A stretch of DNA of 64,000 nucleotides from Bradyrhizobium monzae (GTDB lineage: Bacteria > Pseudomonadota > Alphaproteobacteria > Rhizobiales > Xanthobacteraceae), in contig NZ_JAIRDQ010000014.1 in the NCBI RefSeq assembly GCF_021458635.1, positions 124,001 through 188,000 on the forward strand, in the 5' to 3' direction. Position numbers and translations under genes: made by a program. The notes beneath the pieces are model-generated. The model was not told the origin of the DNA and made no database searches. It was given only the letters and a program-made list of their open reading frames with translations. This document shows positions 48,605 to 56,162 of the stretch, piece by piece. The number at the start of each line of letters is the position of its first letter. Position 1 is the first letter of the stretch.

Positions 48605-49611
48605 GACTGCCCTGCCCCGCGCGTTGCCACGTCCTCCGCGATCGCATTGACCGCCTTCGGGTTCGTGACGATGCCGTTGTGGTTGACGCCCTCGATCAGC
48701 TTGACGTCCACCGAGGGCTTCACCGCCTGCACGGCCTCGGCATATTTGTCGGAGATCATCATCTCGTCCTCGACACCGCCGAAGATCGTCATCGGATGCG
48801 TTACCGCCGGCAGATCGAGGCGATAGCCGTGCGTGGCGAAATTGCGCATCAGGCGGTCGGAATAGGTCGCCGTCAGAATCCGTTCCGAATTCGCAGGCAC
48901 GGCGAAGGCGAGGACCGGCAGCTGCGCGCAGCAGTCGATGCCAAGCTTGCGCAATGCGGCGAGGGCGAGGAAGCGCGGGATGTCGGCATTGGCCCAGCCG
49001 CCGGAATGCGGCTTGTTGGTCGGTGCATCATAGCCGAGATAGGGCGCGACCAGCACGGTGCGGACGAACAGATCCTGCACGATCGGCGTCGCGGCGACGC
49101 GCAGCGAGAAGCCGCCGCCGGCGGAATGGCCGACCAAAGTGAGCGGCAGGTCCGGCGCGTTCTTGCGGACATGGGCGACGAAATCGACGAGGTCGTCCTC
49201 GAGCTGGCCGACATAACCGATGTCGCCGCGCGTGCCGGAGGCGCCGTGGCCGCGCGTATCAAGCGCCCAGGTCTCGACGCCATGCGCCGCGAATGCCGCG
49301 GTCAGGGCGTGATTGACCGTGCCGGACGAGCCGGACGAGCCGTGGATAAAGATCGCGCCCCGGTCCGTGGCCGTGCCCTTCGGGGCGTAGTGGCGGAAAC
49401 CGAGCCAGGTGCCGTCGCGCGCCTGGAAACGCTCGAGCGGCGGAAGCGTGGACCAGTCGACGCCCTTGGCGGACTCCGAGACCGATCGCATTTCGGCGGG
49501 CCGCTGCAGCGGGGTCGCGATCAAGGCGGTGAAGATCAACACCACTGCGCCGACCGCGCACAGACCCCATTTCAGCAAGCCCAGGACACCTCGCAGCAAT
49601 CGCATCGCCAT
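48601..49611 (-). CDS. Membrane-anchored alpha/beta hydrolase
   Basis: A 336-residue hydrolase with an N-terminal membrane anchor (LKWGLCAVGAVVLIFTALIA). The alpha/beta fold has AIFIHGSSGSSGTVNHAL, ALDTRGHGASG and the nucleophile motif LTLVGHSAGGGFSL (Ser). The expected Asp (FGGVEDEMMISDKY) and His (EGVNHNGIVT) follow. It is probably a serine esterase or lipase acting on the periplasmic or membrane side. It is the first gene of a three-gene operon with the membrane protein and regulator; GGGAG precedes the ATG. Confidence 0.87.
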   Translation of the reverse strand: MAMRLLRGVLGLLKWGLCAVGAVVLIFTALIATPLQRPAEMRSVSESAKGVDWSTLPPLERFQARDGTWLGFRHYAPKGTATDRGAIFIHGSSGSSGTVNHALTAAFAAHGVETWALDTRGHGASGTRGDIGYVGQLEDDLVDFVAHVRKNAPDLPLTLVGHSAGGGFSLRVAATPIVQDLFVRTVLVAPYLGYDAPTNKPHSGGWANADIPRFLALAALRKLGIDCCAQLPVLAFAVPANSERILTATYSDRLMRNFATHGYRLDLPAVTHPMTIFGGVEDEMMISDKYAEAVQAVKPSVDVKLIEGVNHNGIVTNPKAVNAIAEDVATRGAGQS

Positions 49612-49640
49612 GGTCCATACTCCCTGATCAGATCGTCGAT

Positions 49641-49667
49641 AGAGAACTCTATAATACAGAGTACTCT
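49641..49667. promoter_or_regulatory. Two palindromic operator sites over the operon promoter
   Basis: AGAGAACTCT (49641-49650) and AGAGTACTCT (49658-49667) are near-identical palindromes 17 bases apart, start to start, flanking an AT-rich TATAATAC; on the minus strand TATTATAG is a -10 candidate. Such paired sites usually bind one regulator dimer each. The regulator is probably the winged-helix protein at 47754-48053. The sites are seen directly; regulation is inference. Confidence 0.6.
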
Positions 49668-49730
49668 CGTGTTCAAGTCCGGGATTGGCGCCGTGCTGCG
49701 AAAATCCTTAACGTCGGGTCCGACCCCAAA

Positions 49731-51371
49731 ATGCCGAATCGTTTGCCGATGCCGCCTGCGGAACAACTGAACAACGCGCCCGAATTCACCGTCTCCGAGC
49801 TCTCGCAGTCCCTGAAGCGAACGGTGGAGGACACCTATGGCCATGTCCGGGTCCGCGGCGAAATCTCCGGGTTTCGCGGCGCGCATTCCTCCGGCCATTG
49901 CTATTTCGCGCTCAAGGACGAGAGCGCCAAGATCGAGGCGGTGATCTGGAAGGGCGTGCACGGCCGCATGCGCTTCAAGCCCCAGGAGGGGCTCGAGGTC
50001 ATCGCCACCGGCAAGCTCACGACCTATCCGGGCTCCTCCAAGTATCAGATCGTCATCGAGGCGCTGGAGCCGGCCGGCATCGGCGCGCTGATGGCGCTGA
50101 TGGAGGAGCGCAAGAAGAAGCTCGCCGCCGAAGGCCTGTTCGACGAAGCGCGCAAGCAGCTCTTGCCGTGGCTGCCGGAGGTGATCGGCGTCGTGACCTC
50201 GCCGACCGGCGCCGTGATCCGCGACATCCTGCACCGGCTCGAGGATCGTTTCCCCCGCCACGTGCTGGTATGGCCGGTGAAAGTTCAGGGCGAAGGCTCG
50301 GCCGAGCAGGTTGCGGCCGCGATCCGCGGCTTCAACGCGATTGCCCCGGGCGGCAAGATTCCGCGGCCCGACGTGCTCATCGTCGCGCGCGGTGGTGGCT
50401 CGCTGGAGGACCTCTGGTCGTTCAACGAGGAGATCGTGGTCCGCGCAGCCGCCGAGAGCATGATCCCGCTGATCTCGGCGGTCGGCCACGAGACCGACAT
50501 CACGCTGATCGACTTCGTCGCCGACAAGCGCGCGCCGACGCCGACGGCGGCGGCAGAGATGGCGGTGCCCGTGCGCAGCGATCTGTTCGTCGAGGTCGCC
50601 GATCTCGCGCGGCGCACCCGCGCCTATTGGCAGCGTGCTCATGAGAGCCGTCGCAGCGAATTGCGCGCCGCTGCACGTGCGCTTCCCGCGGCGTCCGACC
50701 TGCTCGCGATCCCGCGGCAGCGGCTGGATTCGGCGGGCAGCGCCCTGCCCCGCGGGCTCAAGGCCAACACGCATTCGCATTTCCGCAGGTTTACCGCCGC
50801 GAGCTCGAAGTTGACGCTGCGGGTGCTGCACGGGCAGATTTCGCAGGCCGATCACCGGCTCACCGTGTGCGGCGAACGGCTCGGACTGTCCGCCGGCTCG
50901 CTGCTGCGGCAACGGCGCGACCGTTTTGCTGGATTAGAGGTACGCTTGCGCGCCTCAAAGCTCTCCAACGCGCAAGCCCAGCGCAACGCCATTGCCCGCC
51001 AGCGCGAGCGCACGCATCGGCTTGCCGAACGCGCCAACCGCGCGCTGGTCACGTTGCTGCAGCGGTTCGATGCCCGCGTCGAGAACAGCGGCAAGCTGCT
51101 CTCCGCACTGTCCTATCGCGGTGTGCTCGCCCGCGGCTTTGCGCTGGTGCGCGACGAAGCCGGGCATCCGCTGCATTCGGCCGACAGCGTCGGGCCGAAC
51201 GCGCGGCTCGCGATCGAATTCGCGGATGGACGCGTGAGCGCGACCGCGGATGCGGATCGGCCGGCGCCCGTGGCCAAGCGCGCGCCGGCGCAGCCGAAGG
51301 CGGCGGCGCAGGACGCAAAGCCAGCGCCGAAGCGCGTGGGCAAGCCGGTGGATCAGGGCAGTTTGTTTTAG
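49731..51371 (+). CDS. xseA: Exodeoxyribonuclease VII large subunit
   Basis: A 546-residue catalytic subunit of ExoVII, degrading single-stranded DNA. The OB-fold N-terminus (FTVSELSQSLKRTVEDTYGHVRVRGEISGF, CYFALKDESAKIEAVIW) and the catalytic core (VGVVTSPTGAVIRDI-type, VLIVARGGGSLEDLWSFNEE, AVGHETDITLIDFVAD) match the family. A long coiled-coil arm follows. The last 70 residues are Ala/Lys/Pro-rich and extra compared with shorter homologues. It is divergent from the regulated hydrolase operon and has no xseB next to it in this window. Confidence 0.96.
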   Translation: MPNRLPMPPAEQLNNAPEFTVSELSQSLKRTVEDTYGHVRVRGEISGFRGAHSSGHCYFALKDESAKIEAVIWKGVHGRMRFKPQEGLEVIATGKLTTYPGSSKYQIVIEALEPAGIGALMALMEERKKKLAAEGLFDEARKQLLPWLPEVIGVVTSPTGAVIRDILHRLEDRFPRHVLVWPVKVQGEGSAEQVAAAIRGFNAIAPGGKIPRPDVLIVARGGGSLEDLWSFNEEIVVRAAAESMIPLISAVGHETDITLIDFVADKRAPTPTAAAEMAVPVRSDLFVEVADLARRTRAYWQRAHESRRSELRAAARALPAASDLLAIPRQRLDSAGSALPRGLKANTHSHFRRFTAASSKLTLRVLHGQISQADHRLTVCGERLGLSAGSLLRQRRDRFAGLEVRLRASKLSNAQAQRNAIARQRERTHRLAERANRALVTLLQRFDARVENSGKLLSALSYRGVLARGFALVRDEAGHPLHSADSVGPNARLAIEFADGRVSATADADRPAPVAKRAPAQPKAAAQDAKPAPKRVGKPVDQGSLF

Positions 51372-51406
51372 AGGGGCGCGAAAGCGGCGGCGCACCGCTC
51401 TCACGC

Positions 51407-51523
51407 CGTCATTGCGAGGAGCTCGCGACAAAATTGCGAAGCAATTTTGCGCTGATGCGACGAAGCAATCCAGAGTCTTTCCGCGGAGAGACTCTGGATT
51501 GCTTCGCTTCGCTCGCAATGACG
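51407..51523. repeat. Intergenic repeat bounded by CGTCATTGCGAG, longer copy
   Basis: Left end CGTCATTGCGAG (51407-51418), right end CTCGCAATGACG (51512-51523). Inside are palindromes AAAATTGCGAAGCAATTTT and GAAGCAATCCAGAGTC / GACTCTGGATTGCTTC. It is the same family as 35792-35878 with about 30 more bases in the middle. It follows xseA and may end its transcript. Confidence 0.85.
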
Positions 51524-51544
51524 GGCGTGGAGACAGCCTCGCCC

Positions 51545-51694
51545 CTAGCGGCAGGACAATCCCGCGTCGATCGTGGTCCAGAAGCCGCAATGTTCCGGCG
51601 TGAGTTGCGGCGCGCCGGCGCGGGCTTCGAACAGGAAGATCACCACGGTGAAGACGACCAGTGCGGATGAGAAGATGGCGAGGCGGTTGCGCAT
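51545..51694 (-). CDS. 49-residue small membrane-anchored or secreted protein
   Basis: ATG 51694 to TAG 51545-51547, below the usual ORF size limit. The N-terminus is a hydrophobic helix (LAIFSSALVVFTVVIFLF) that looks like a signal anchor, followed by a short soluble part with two Cys (LTPEHCGFWTTIDAGLSCR) that could pair. No strong ribosome site is seen. No named family is recognised; two cysteines after a signal anchor suggest a real small periplasmic protein. Confidence 0.45.
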   Translation of the reverse strand: MRNRLAIFSSALVVFTVVIFLFEARAGAPQLTPEHCGFWTTIDAGLSCR

Positions 51695-51829
51695 GAGAGA
51701 TGCGTTTAGCCGACATCATGGTCGAACTAAGGCGCCGACGCCAGGTGAAACCGGCGTGAGGCGTGAACCGTAGTTCCTCGGGCGGCCCCACCTTCGCTCG
51801 ACCGAGCTACGGCGCGGCAGGCCCGCGAG

Positions 51830-52660
51830 CTATCGCGCCAGCCACTCCGCGACGTCCTTCTGCGACTCCGCGCGCGCCTCGGAATCGGTGCCGAGATGGC
51901 CATGCTCGGGAACGGCGGCGTCGGTGCTGCCGGCGAGTGCGTGCAGCGGCGTGTTGGCGCGGTCGAAATCGTGATAGGCGCCGGGATAGACCACGATGCG
52001 CGCGAGCGCGCTGCGGCCGTGGGCGCCATCCACCATCTGGCGGCAGGCCGGCGGCGACGAGACGTCGTCATTGGCGCCGATCAGCACCAGGGTCGGCACC
52101 CGCGTGCTCCAGCCGAGGCCGGCGGAGATGCGGCAATCCGGATAGAACGCAATCGCCGCGCGGAAATCCGGTCCCGCATCACGCGCCACGCTCTGCGGAC
52201 GCACCGCCCAGAGCAGCGCGCTGGCGCCGTTGGCCCAGCCCATCAGGCTGACACGGTCACGCGCCACCCAGTTCTGCTTCATCAGCCAGGCGCGCGACGC
52301 CGCGATGTCGGTGACGCGCTCGCGCCGCGCCTTGACGTGCATCTCCTTGACGCGGCATTGCGGCCCGAGCTCGCGCGAGCCGTAGCTGTCGGGCAGCAGC
52401 ACCGCATTGCCCGCCTTGAGCAGGCGCTCGGCCCAGTCGCGATAACGCGGCTGGACGGAATCGGAATGGCTGCCGAGGCCGCCGCAGCCGTGCAGCGCGA
52501 TCACGGTCGGAAACGGCCCCTCGCCCTCGGGCTTGAAGAGTTGCGCGTGCAGGACGCCGGACGACAGCGGAATCTCGACCTGCGCAGGTGCAGGTGCCGG
52601 CGCAGCATGCGCGGCCGCCATCAGAAGCATTGGGAACAGGGCGGTCAGTCGAAGGCGCAT
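51830..52660 (-). CDS. Dienelactone-hydrolase-like protein lacking its nucleophile
   Basis: A 276-residue protein with a signal peptide (MRLRLTALFPMLLMAAAHAA) and a dienelactone hydrolase fold: VIALHGCGGLG, AVLLPDSYGSR, VLIGANDDVSSP (Asp) and GAYHDFD (His). The elbow that normally holds the catalytic Cys or Ser reads LMGWANGASALL, with Ala143 in the nucleophile position. It is therefore probably not a normal hydrolase. ATG 52660 is chosen for its signal peptide; the frame goes further upstream. Confidence 0.8.
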   Translation of the reverse strand: MRLRLTALFPMLLMAAAHAAPAPAPAQVEIPLSSGVLHAQLFKPEGEGPFPTVIALHGCGGLGSHSDSVQPRYRDWAERLLKAGNAVLLPDSYGSRELGPQCRVKEMHVKARRERVTDIAASRAWLMKQNWVARDRVSLMGWANGASALLWAVRPQSVARDAGPDFRAAIAFYPDCRISAGLGWSTRVPTLVLIGANDDVSSPPACRQMVDGAHGRSALARIVVYPGAYHDFDRANTPLHALAGSTDAAVPEHGHLGTDSEARAESQKDVAEWLAR

Positions 52661-52840
52661 CGGACTCTGTCGCAGGAGGTGCCGCACGGCCTCAAGCACT
52701 ATCATGCGCAAACGGCGGCAAAACATCACAAACCGGTGGGTTTAACGGGCGGACAAGCCACCCTATCTATGCTACATCCGGTCCAACACATCGTGCCCCC
52801 AAGGTCTTCCAAGGAGGGCCATCCACGGAGACTTTCGACC

Positions 52841-53068
52841 GTGCTGAACAAGTTCGGCCCCTCGGGCCATGGCGAAGCCCAGGTGCAATATCTCGACGGC
52901 GATTTCCGCGTGATCTCGCCGGGGACATTCGTGCGTTGCGCCATCACCGACACGCGGATCCCGCTCGACGAACTGAAATACTGGAGCGTGGATTTGCAGG
53001 AAGCCTACGCCACGCCCGCCGCCGTGCTGCAGCGGCATTTTCCGAACGCGCCAAAGCCGCAGCCGTGA
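52841..53068 (+). CDS. DUF2093 domain-containing protein
   Basis: A 75-residue protein that is almost wholly DUF2093: NKFGPSGHGEAQVQYLDGDFRV, VRCAITDTRIPLDELKYWSVDLQEAY, ATPAAVLQRHF. The CAITD region with conserved Cys and the LKYWSV motif define this small alphaproteobacterial family of unknown role. GTG 52841 is used because family members start right at LNKFG and a GGAG lies ten bases before it; ATG 52769 would add 24 residues. Confidence 0.85.
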   Translation: MLNKFGPSGHGEAQVQYLDGDFRVISPGTFVRCAITDTRIPLDELKYWSVDLQEAYATPAAVLQRHFPNAPKPQP

Positions 53069-53084
53069 GCCCCCGCCCGCGCGG

Positions 53085-53390
53085 CTATTGCTGCTCGGGA
53101 CCATCCGCGCCCACGCAAGTCTTGATCGCACTCTTGCGCGCTTCGCCGACCACCTTCTGATCAATCGCCTGCTTCAGGCAATCGAGCCGCGCCTGCGCCA
53201 TGCAGAGCTGCATCTGGTCGCGCTTGTCCTGCCCCTTCAGATTTTGCGTCGCGCCGAGGCAGGTGACGCGCTTGGTCGCGGGAACCGGTACCGTGGCGGT
53301 CGGCGCCGCGGGAGCCGGCGTCGTTTGCGCGAACGCCGGCGTAACAATCAGACAAAGACTGGCGGCAACGGCCGCAAGAGGCAATTTCAT
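53085..53390 (-). CDS. Small secreted cysteine-containing protein, PsiF-like
   Basis: A 101-residue protein with a signal peptide (MKLPLAAVAASLCLIVTPAFAQ), a Pro/Ala linker and a helical region with five Cys in two copies of a repeat-like pattern (CLGATQNLKGQDKRDQMQLCMAQARLDC and KSAIKTC). This recalls the PsiF repeat of phosphate-starvation proteins but the match is weak. It converges on the DUF2093 gene with 16 bases between stop codons. Confidence 0.6.
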   Translation of the reverse strand: MKLPLAAVAASLCLIVTPAFAQTTPAPAAPTATVPVPATKRVTCLGATQNLKGQDKRDQMQLCMAQARLDCLKQAIDQKVVGEARKSAIKTCVGADGPEQQ

Positions 53391-53457
53391 CGCATTCTCC
53401 AGGATCGCACGAGATCGATAGGGGTTTTGCTATGAATGCCGGCTGAATGACGAGGTG

Positions 53458-53492
53458 CCGCAGGGTGGGCAAAGCGCAAGCGTGTCCACCGA
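53458..53492. repeat. Half copy of the GGGTGGGCAAAGCGC repeat
   Basis: CCGCAGGGTGGGCAAAGCGC and following CAAGCGTGTCCACC at 53458-53492 match the left half of the elements at 55034-55124 and 61508-61597. The right half is missing. It lies between a small secreted gene and the DUF1127 gene. Confidence 0.7.
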
Positions 53493-53550
53493 TTCCGTTC
53501 TGCCAAGGACACGTACCCGCGGCAAAGTTTGCCGACGGCAGATTCCGGAT

Positions 53551-53790
53551 CTATTCGGCGCTTGGGCTGCCCCGAGGATCGATGTCCCGGTGCGACGCCA
53601 CATAGTCAATCTCGCCGCGCGTGGTACCGATATCGAGCAATTCATGGTCACTGAGGCCGGACAAGATCGCATGCACCCTTTGGCGCTCGAGTCGGTCCAG
53701 AACCAAGTCCCTAACTCTCCTAAGAAATCCAACAGGTTTGATCGGGCCGAAGGTCCGGGGCAATCCGATTGTGTCGTAGGTCGTGCTCAT
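53551..53790 (-). CDS. DUF1127 domain-containing protein
   Basis: A 79-residue protein with a C-terminal DUF1127 (YjiS-like) motif, FLRRVRDLVLDRLERQRVHAILSGLSDHELLDIG. The family occurs in rhizobia as small proteins of about 50-90 residues, some with RNA-binding roles in phosphate and stress response. The start is ATG 53790 with GGAG upstream; the reading frame continues 20 codons further without family sequence. Confidence 0.82.
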   Translation of the reverse strand: MSTTYDTIGLPRTFGPIKPVGFLRRVRDLVLDRLERQRVHAILSGLSDHELLDIGTTRGEIDYVASHRDIDPRGSPSAE

Positions 53791-53949
53791 CGCGGTAGCT
53801 CCGCTGACTGATCCACCGCCACAACGTTGCCACGTCAGGATCGGGCGCACTTGATATTCGGCTTACATTTTCCTGACCGAAGGCTTATTCTTTCCGGCAA
53901 TCGATGCCAGGCCCTCAACGGACGAAGGGCAAGCTTGGGGAATGGTGCC

Positions 53950-55011
53950 ATGCGCTATTTCTTCGAGGACTGTGTACTGGACACCGACCTGCGCGAGTTG
54001 CGCCGCGGGTGCAATGTCGTGGCGACAACGCCACAGGTTTTCGATCTGCTCACATATCTGATCCGCAACAGGGATCACGTCGTCAGCAAAGACGATCTCG
54101 TCGACGCAATCTGGAGCGGTCGCATTGTATCGGACGCAGCCCTGACGACCCGATTGAACGCCGTCCGACGTGCGATCGGCGATTCCGGCGAGCAACAGCG
54201 GCTTATCAAGACGTTTCCGCGAAAGGGCTTTCGCTTCGTAGGCGCCGTACAAGATGAGGATCGGCAACCCGAAGCCGCGACGGACGGAACGGTTTCCGTC
54301 CGGGATCTCTCTGAGAAAGCGATTGGCCGACAGCAATCCGATGGCCGGCGTCACCCCAGAGATCGCTGGCAGCTAACCGGCAGGGCGCTGACGGCGGCTG
54401 TCGTGATCGGCACACTGGCCTTTGGGCTTACCGGTTACCGGAATGTCGGGAAGACAGTCCCCACTGACGTCATTCGGGCAGCGCAGAATATCCAACCAGA
54501 ACCGACAGTCCGGTCCGAGGGCCCGCTTCGTCTCTCCATCGTGGTGTTGCCGTTCGCCAACCTCAACAACGATCCGGAGCAGGATCATCTTGCTGACGCC
54601 ATCACGGCGGATTTGGCAGCGCACCTCGCACGGACGCCCGCCACTTTCGTCGTTGGCCGTGAGACCGCGTCTGCCTACAAGAACAGAGCGGTCGCACTTG
54701 AGGAGCTCGGAACGCGTCTCGGCGTCCGCTGGGCCGTACAGGGCGCAGTGAAACGCACCGGAGATCGGGTGCGGGTGAACGTATCGCTCACCGATCTTCA
54801 GAATGCCCACGACATCTGGTCAGATTGGTTCGACGGCGACGATACAAATCTGGCTGGCTTGCAGGCCAATATCGCTGCGCGGCTTCTCTGCGTTGCGCAT
54901 CTGCATCTCCGTCACTATGAAGAAGCCATCGAACAGTGCAGCCGCTCATTAAATATCACCGGCGTCAAAGCTTACATCAGTCTGATCCGGACTCGCGGAT
55001 CGAAGGCATGA
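53950..55011 (+). CDS. CadC-like winged-helix regulator, shortened
   Basis: A 353-residue protein: an N-terminal OmpR/CadC-type winged helix (YFFEDCVLDTDLRELRRG, VFDLLTYLIRNRDHVVSKDDLVDAIWSGRIV, LTTRLNAVRRAIGDSG, FPRKGFRFVG), a single membrane helix near residue 148 (LTAAVVIGTLAFGLTGY) and a periplasmic or cytosolic sensory region (LSIVVLPFANLNNDPEQDHLADAITADL) seen in TPR-containing relatives. Homologues are usually over 500 residues with a TPR array; here the array is reduced to one partial TPR-like helix pair (HLRHYEEAIEQCSRSLNI). It may be a partly deleted gene, still with an open frame. Confidence 0.8.
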   Translation: MRYFFEDCVLDTDLRELRRGCNVVATTPQVFDLLTYLIRNRDHVVSKDDLVDAIWSGRIVSDAALTTRLNAVRRAIGDSGEQQRLIKTFPRKGFRFVGAVQDEDRQPEAATDGTVSVRDLSEKAIGRQQSDGRRHPRDRWQLTGRALTAAVVIGTLAFGLTGYRNVGKTVPTDVIRAAQNIQPEPTVRSEGPLRLSIVVLPFANLNNDPEQDHLADAITADLAAHLARTPATFVVGRETASAYKNRAVALEELGTRLGVRWAVQGAVKRTGDRVRVNVSLTDLQNAHDIWSDWFDGDDTNLAGLQANIAARLLCVAHLHLRHYEEAIEQCSRSLNITGVKAYISLIRTRGSKA

Positions 55012-55033
55012 ACGGAAACGATGCCGTAGGGCC

Positions 55034-55124
55034 GTAGGCTGGGCAAAGCGCAGCGTGCCCACCACCTGTCTCCGAACGCGAACAGATCGTGGGCACGGCG
55101 CTATGCGCCTTTGCCCACCCTGCG
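55034..55124. repeat. Intergenic repeat with GGGCAAAGCGCAGCGTGCCCACC arms
   Basis: Imperfect inverted arms TGGGCAAAGCGCAGCGTGCC and CGTGGGCACGGCGCTATGCG plus CCTTTGCCCACCCT enclose about 25 bases. Another full copy is at 61508-61597, and a half copy at 53458. It lies between the shortened regulator and lpxK and can form a long stem, so it may end transcription. Confidence 0.8.
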
Positions 55125-55145
55125 AGACCGGCGGCTGCTACGAGA

Positions 55146-56162
55146 TCATCGCGTGCTGAAGCGCCGCTCGCGGGCCTTGTAGAGATGATCGCTGATCAAT
55201 TGCCGCAGCTTGGCGGGATCGCCGAACTCGAGCTGGACGGCGAAGGGCGCGATGCCGTCGGGCACGCCCTCGATGCCGCGCAAGCGCGCGAGATCTTTTT
55301 CCGTCGTCACCAGGATGAGCTGCTCGCGCCGGGCGTCGGCTGCGAGCGCCAAGAGCTCATCCCGCGAAAACATGTGGTGATCGGCGAAGGGACGCGTGCG
55401 TGCGACCTCGATACCGCAGGCTGCCAAGCTGCGGAAGAAGCGCTCGGGATCGCCGATGCCGGCAAAGGCGAACACCCGCTTGCCGAACAGCTGCGCGACC
55501 GCGGCCGCGTCCGGCTTCAGGCGCGCGCGCAGAACCGGCTTGCCGCGCGCGGAAATCTTCGATGCGACATGATCCGCGGCATGGCCGTCGCCGATCAGCA
55601 CCAGCGCGTCGGTGCGCGAGAGCTGCGCCTTCAGCGGCGCGCGCAGCGGACCTGCGGGAAACACCTTGCCGTTGCCGAGGCCGCGCTCGCTGTCGATCAC
55701 GATCAGCGAGGCGTCCTTCAACAGACGCGGGTTCTGAAAACCGTCGTCCATCAGGATCACGGTGGCGCCTTGCGATTTCGCCAGCGCGACACCGTCGAGG
55801 CGGTCGCGTGCGACGGCGACGGGGACGTCGCGCACCATCATCAGCGGCTCGTCGCCGATGTCGGCGGCGGTGTGACGTTCGCGATCGACCATCACCGGAC
55901 CGTGCAAGCGTCCGCCGTAGCCGCGGCTGAGCACCACCGGGGTCTCGCCGAGCTCGCGCAGCAGCTTCGTCAGCGCCAATACGGTCGGCGTCTTGCCGGC
56001 ACCGCCGACATGGTAATTGCCGACGCAGAGCACGGGGATGCCGGCGTCAAATCCCCGGCGCGCCATGCGGCGTGCGGTGATGGCGCCGTAGAGCGCGCCC
56101 AATGGGCTGAGCAGATGCGACTTCGGGGAACGCGGCCGGTACCAAAAGGCCGGCTCACGCAT
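55146..56162 (-). CDS. lpxK: Tetraacyldisaccharide 4'-kinase
   Basis: A 338-residue inner-membrane kinase that phosphorylates the 4' position of the lipid A precursor, with membrane association through its N-terminal helix. The Walker A is PVLCVGNYHVGGAGKTPT, and LSRGYGGR, DEPLMM, VILMDDGFQN follow, all typical. Its ATG overlaps the end of waaA by eight bases, and the products act in sequence on the same lipid (LpxK, then WaaA). It is the last gene of the six-gene operon starting at pmbA. Confidence 0.95.
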   Translation of the reverse strand: MREPAFWYRPRSPKSHLLSPLGALYGAITARRMARRGFDAGIPVLCVGNYHVGGAGKTPTVLALTKLLRELGETPVVLSRGYGGRLHGPVMVDRERHTAADIGDEPLMMVRDVPVAVARDRLDGVALAKSQGATVILMDDGFQNPRLLKDASLIVIDSERGLGNGKVFPAGPLRAPLKAQLSRTDALVLIGDGHAADHVASKISARGKPVLRARLKPDAAAVAQLFGKRVFAFAGIGDPERFFRSLAACGIEVARTRPFADHHMFSRDELLALAADARREQLILVTTEKDLARLRGIEGVPDGIAPFAVQLEFGDPAKLRQLISDHLYKARERRFSTR

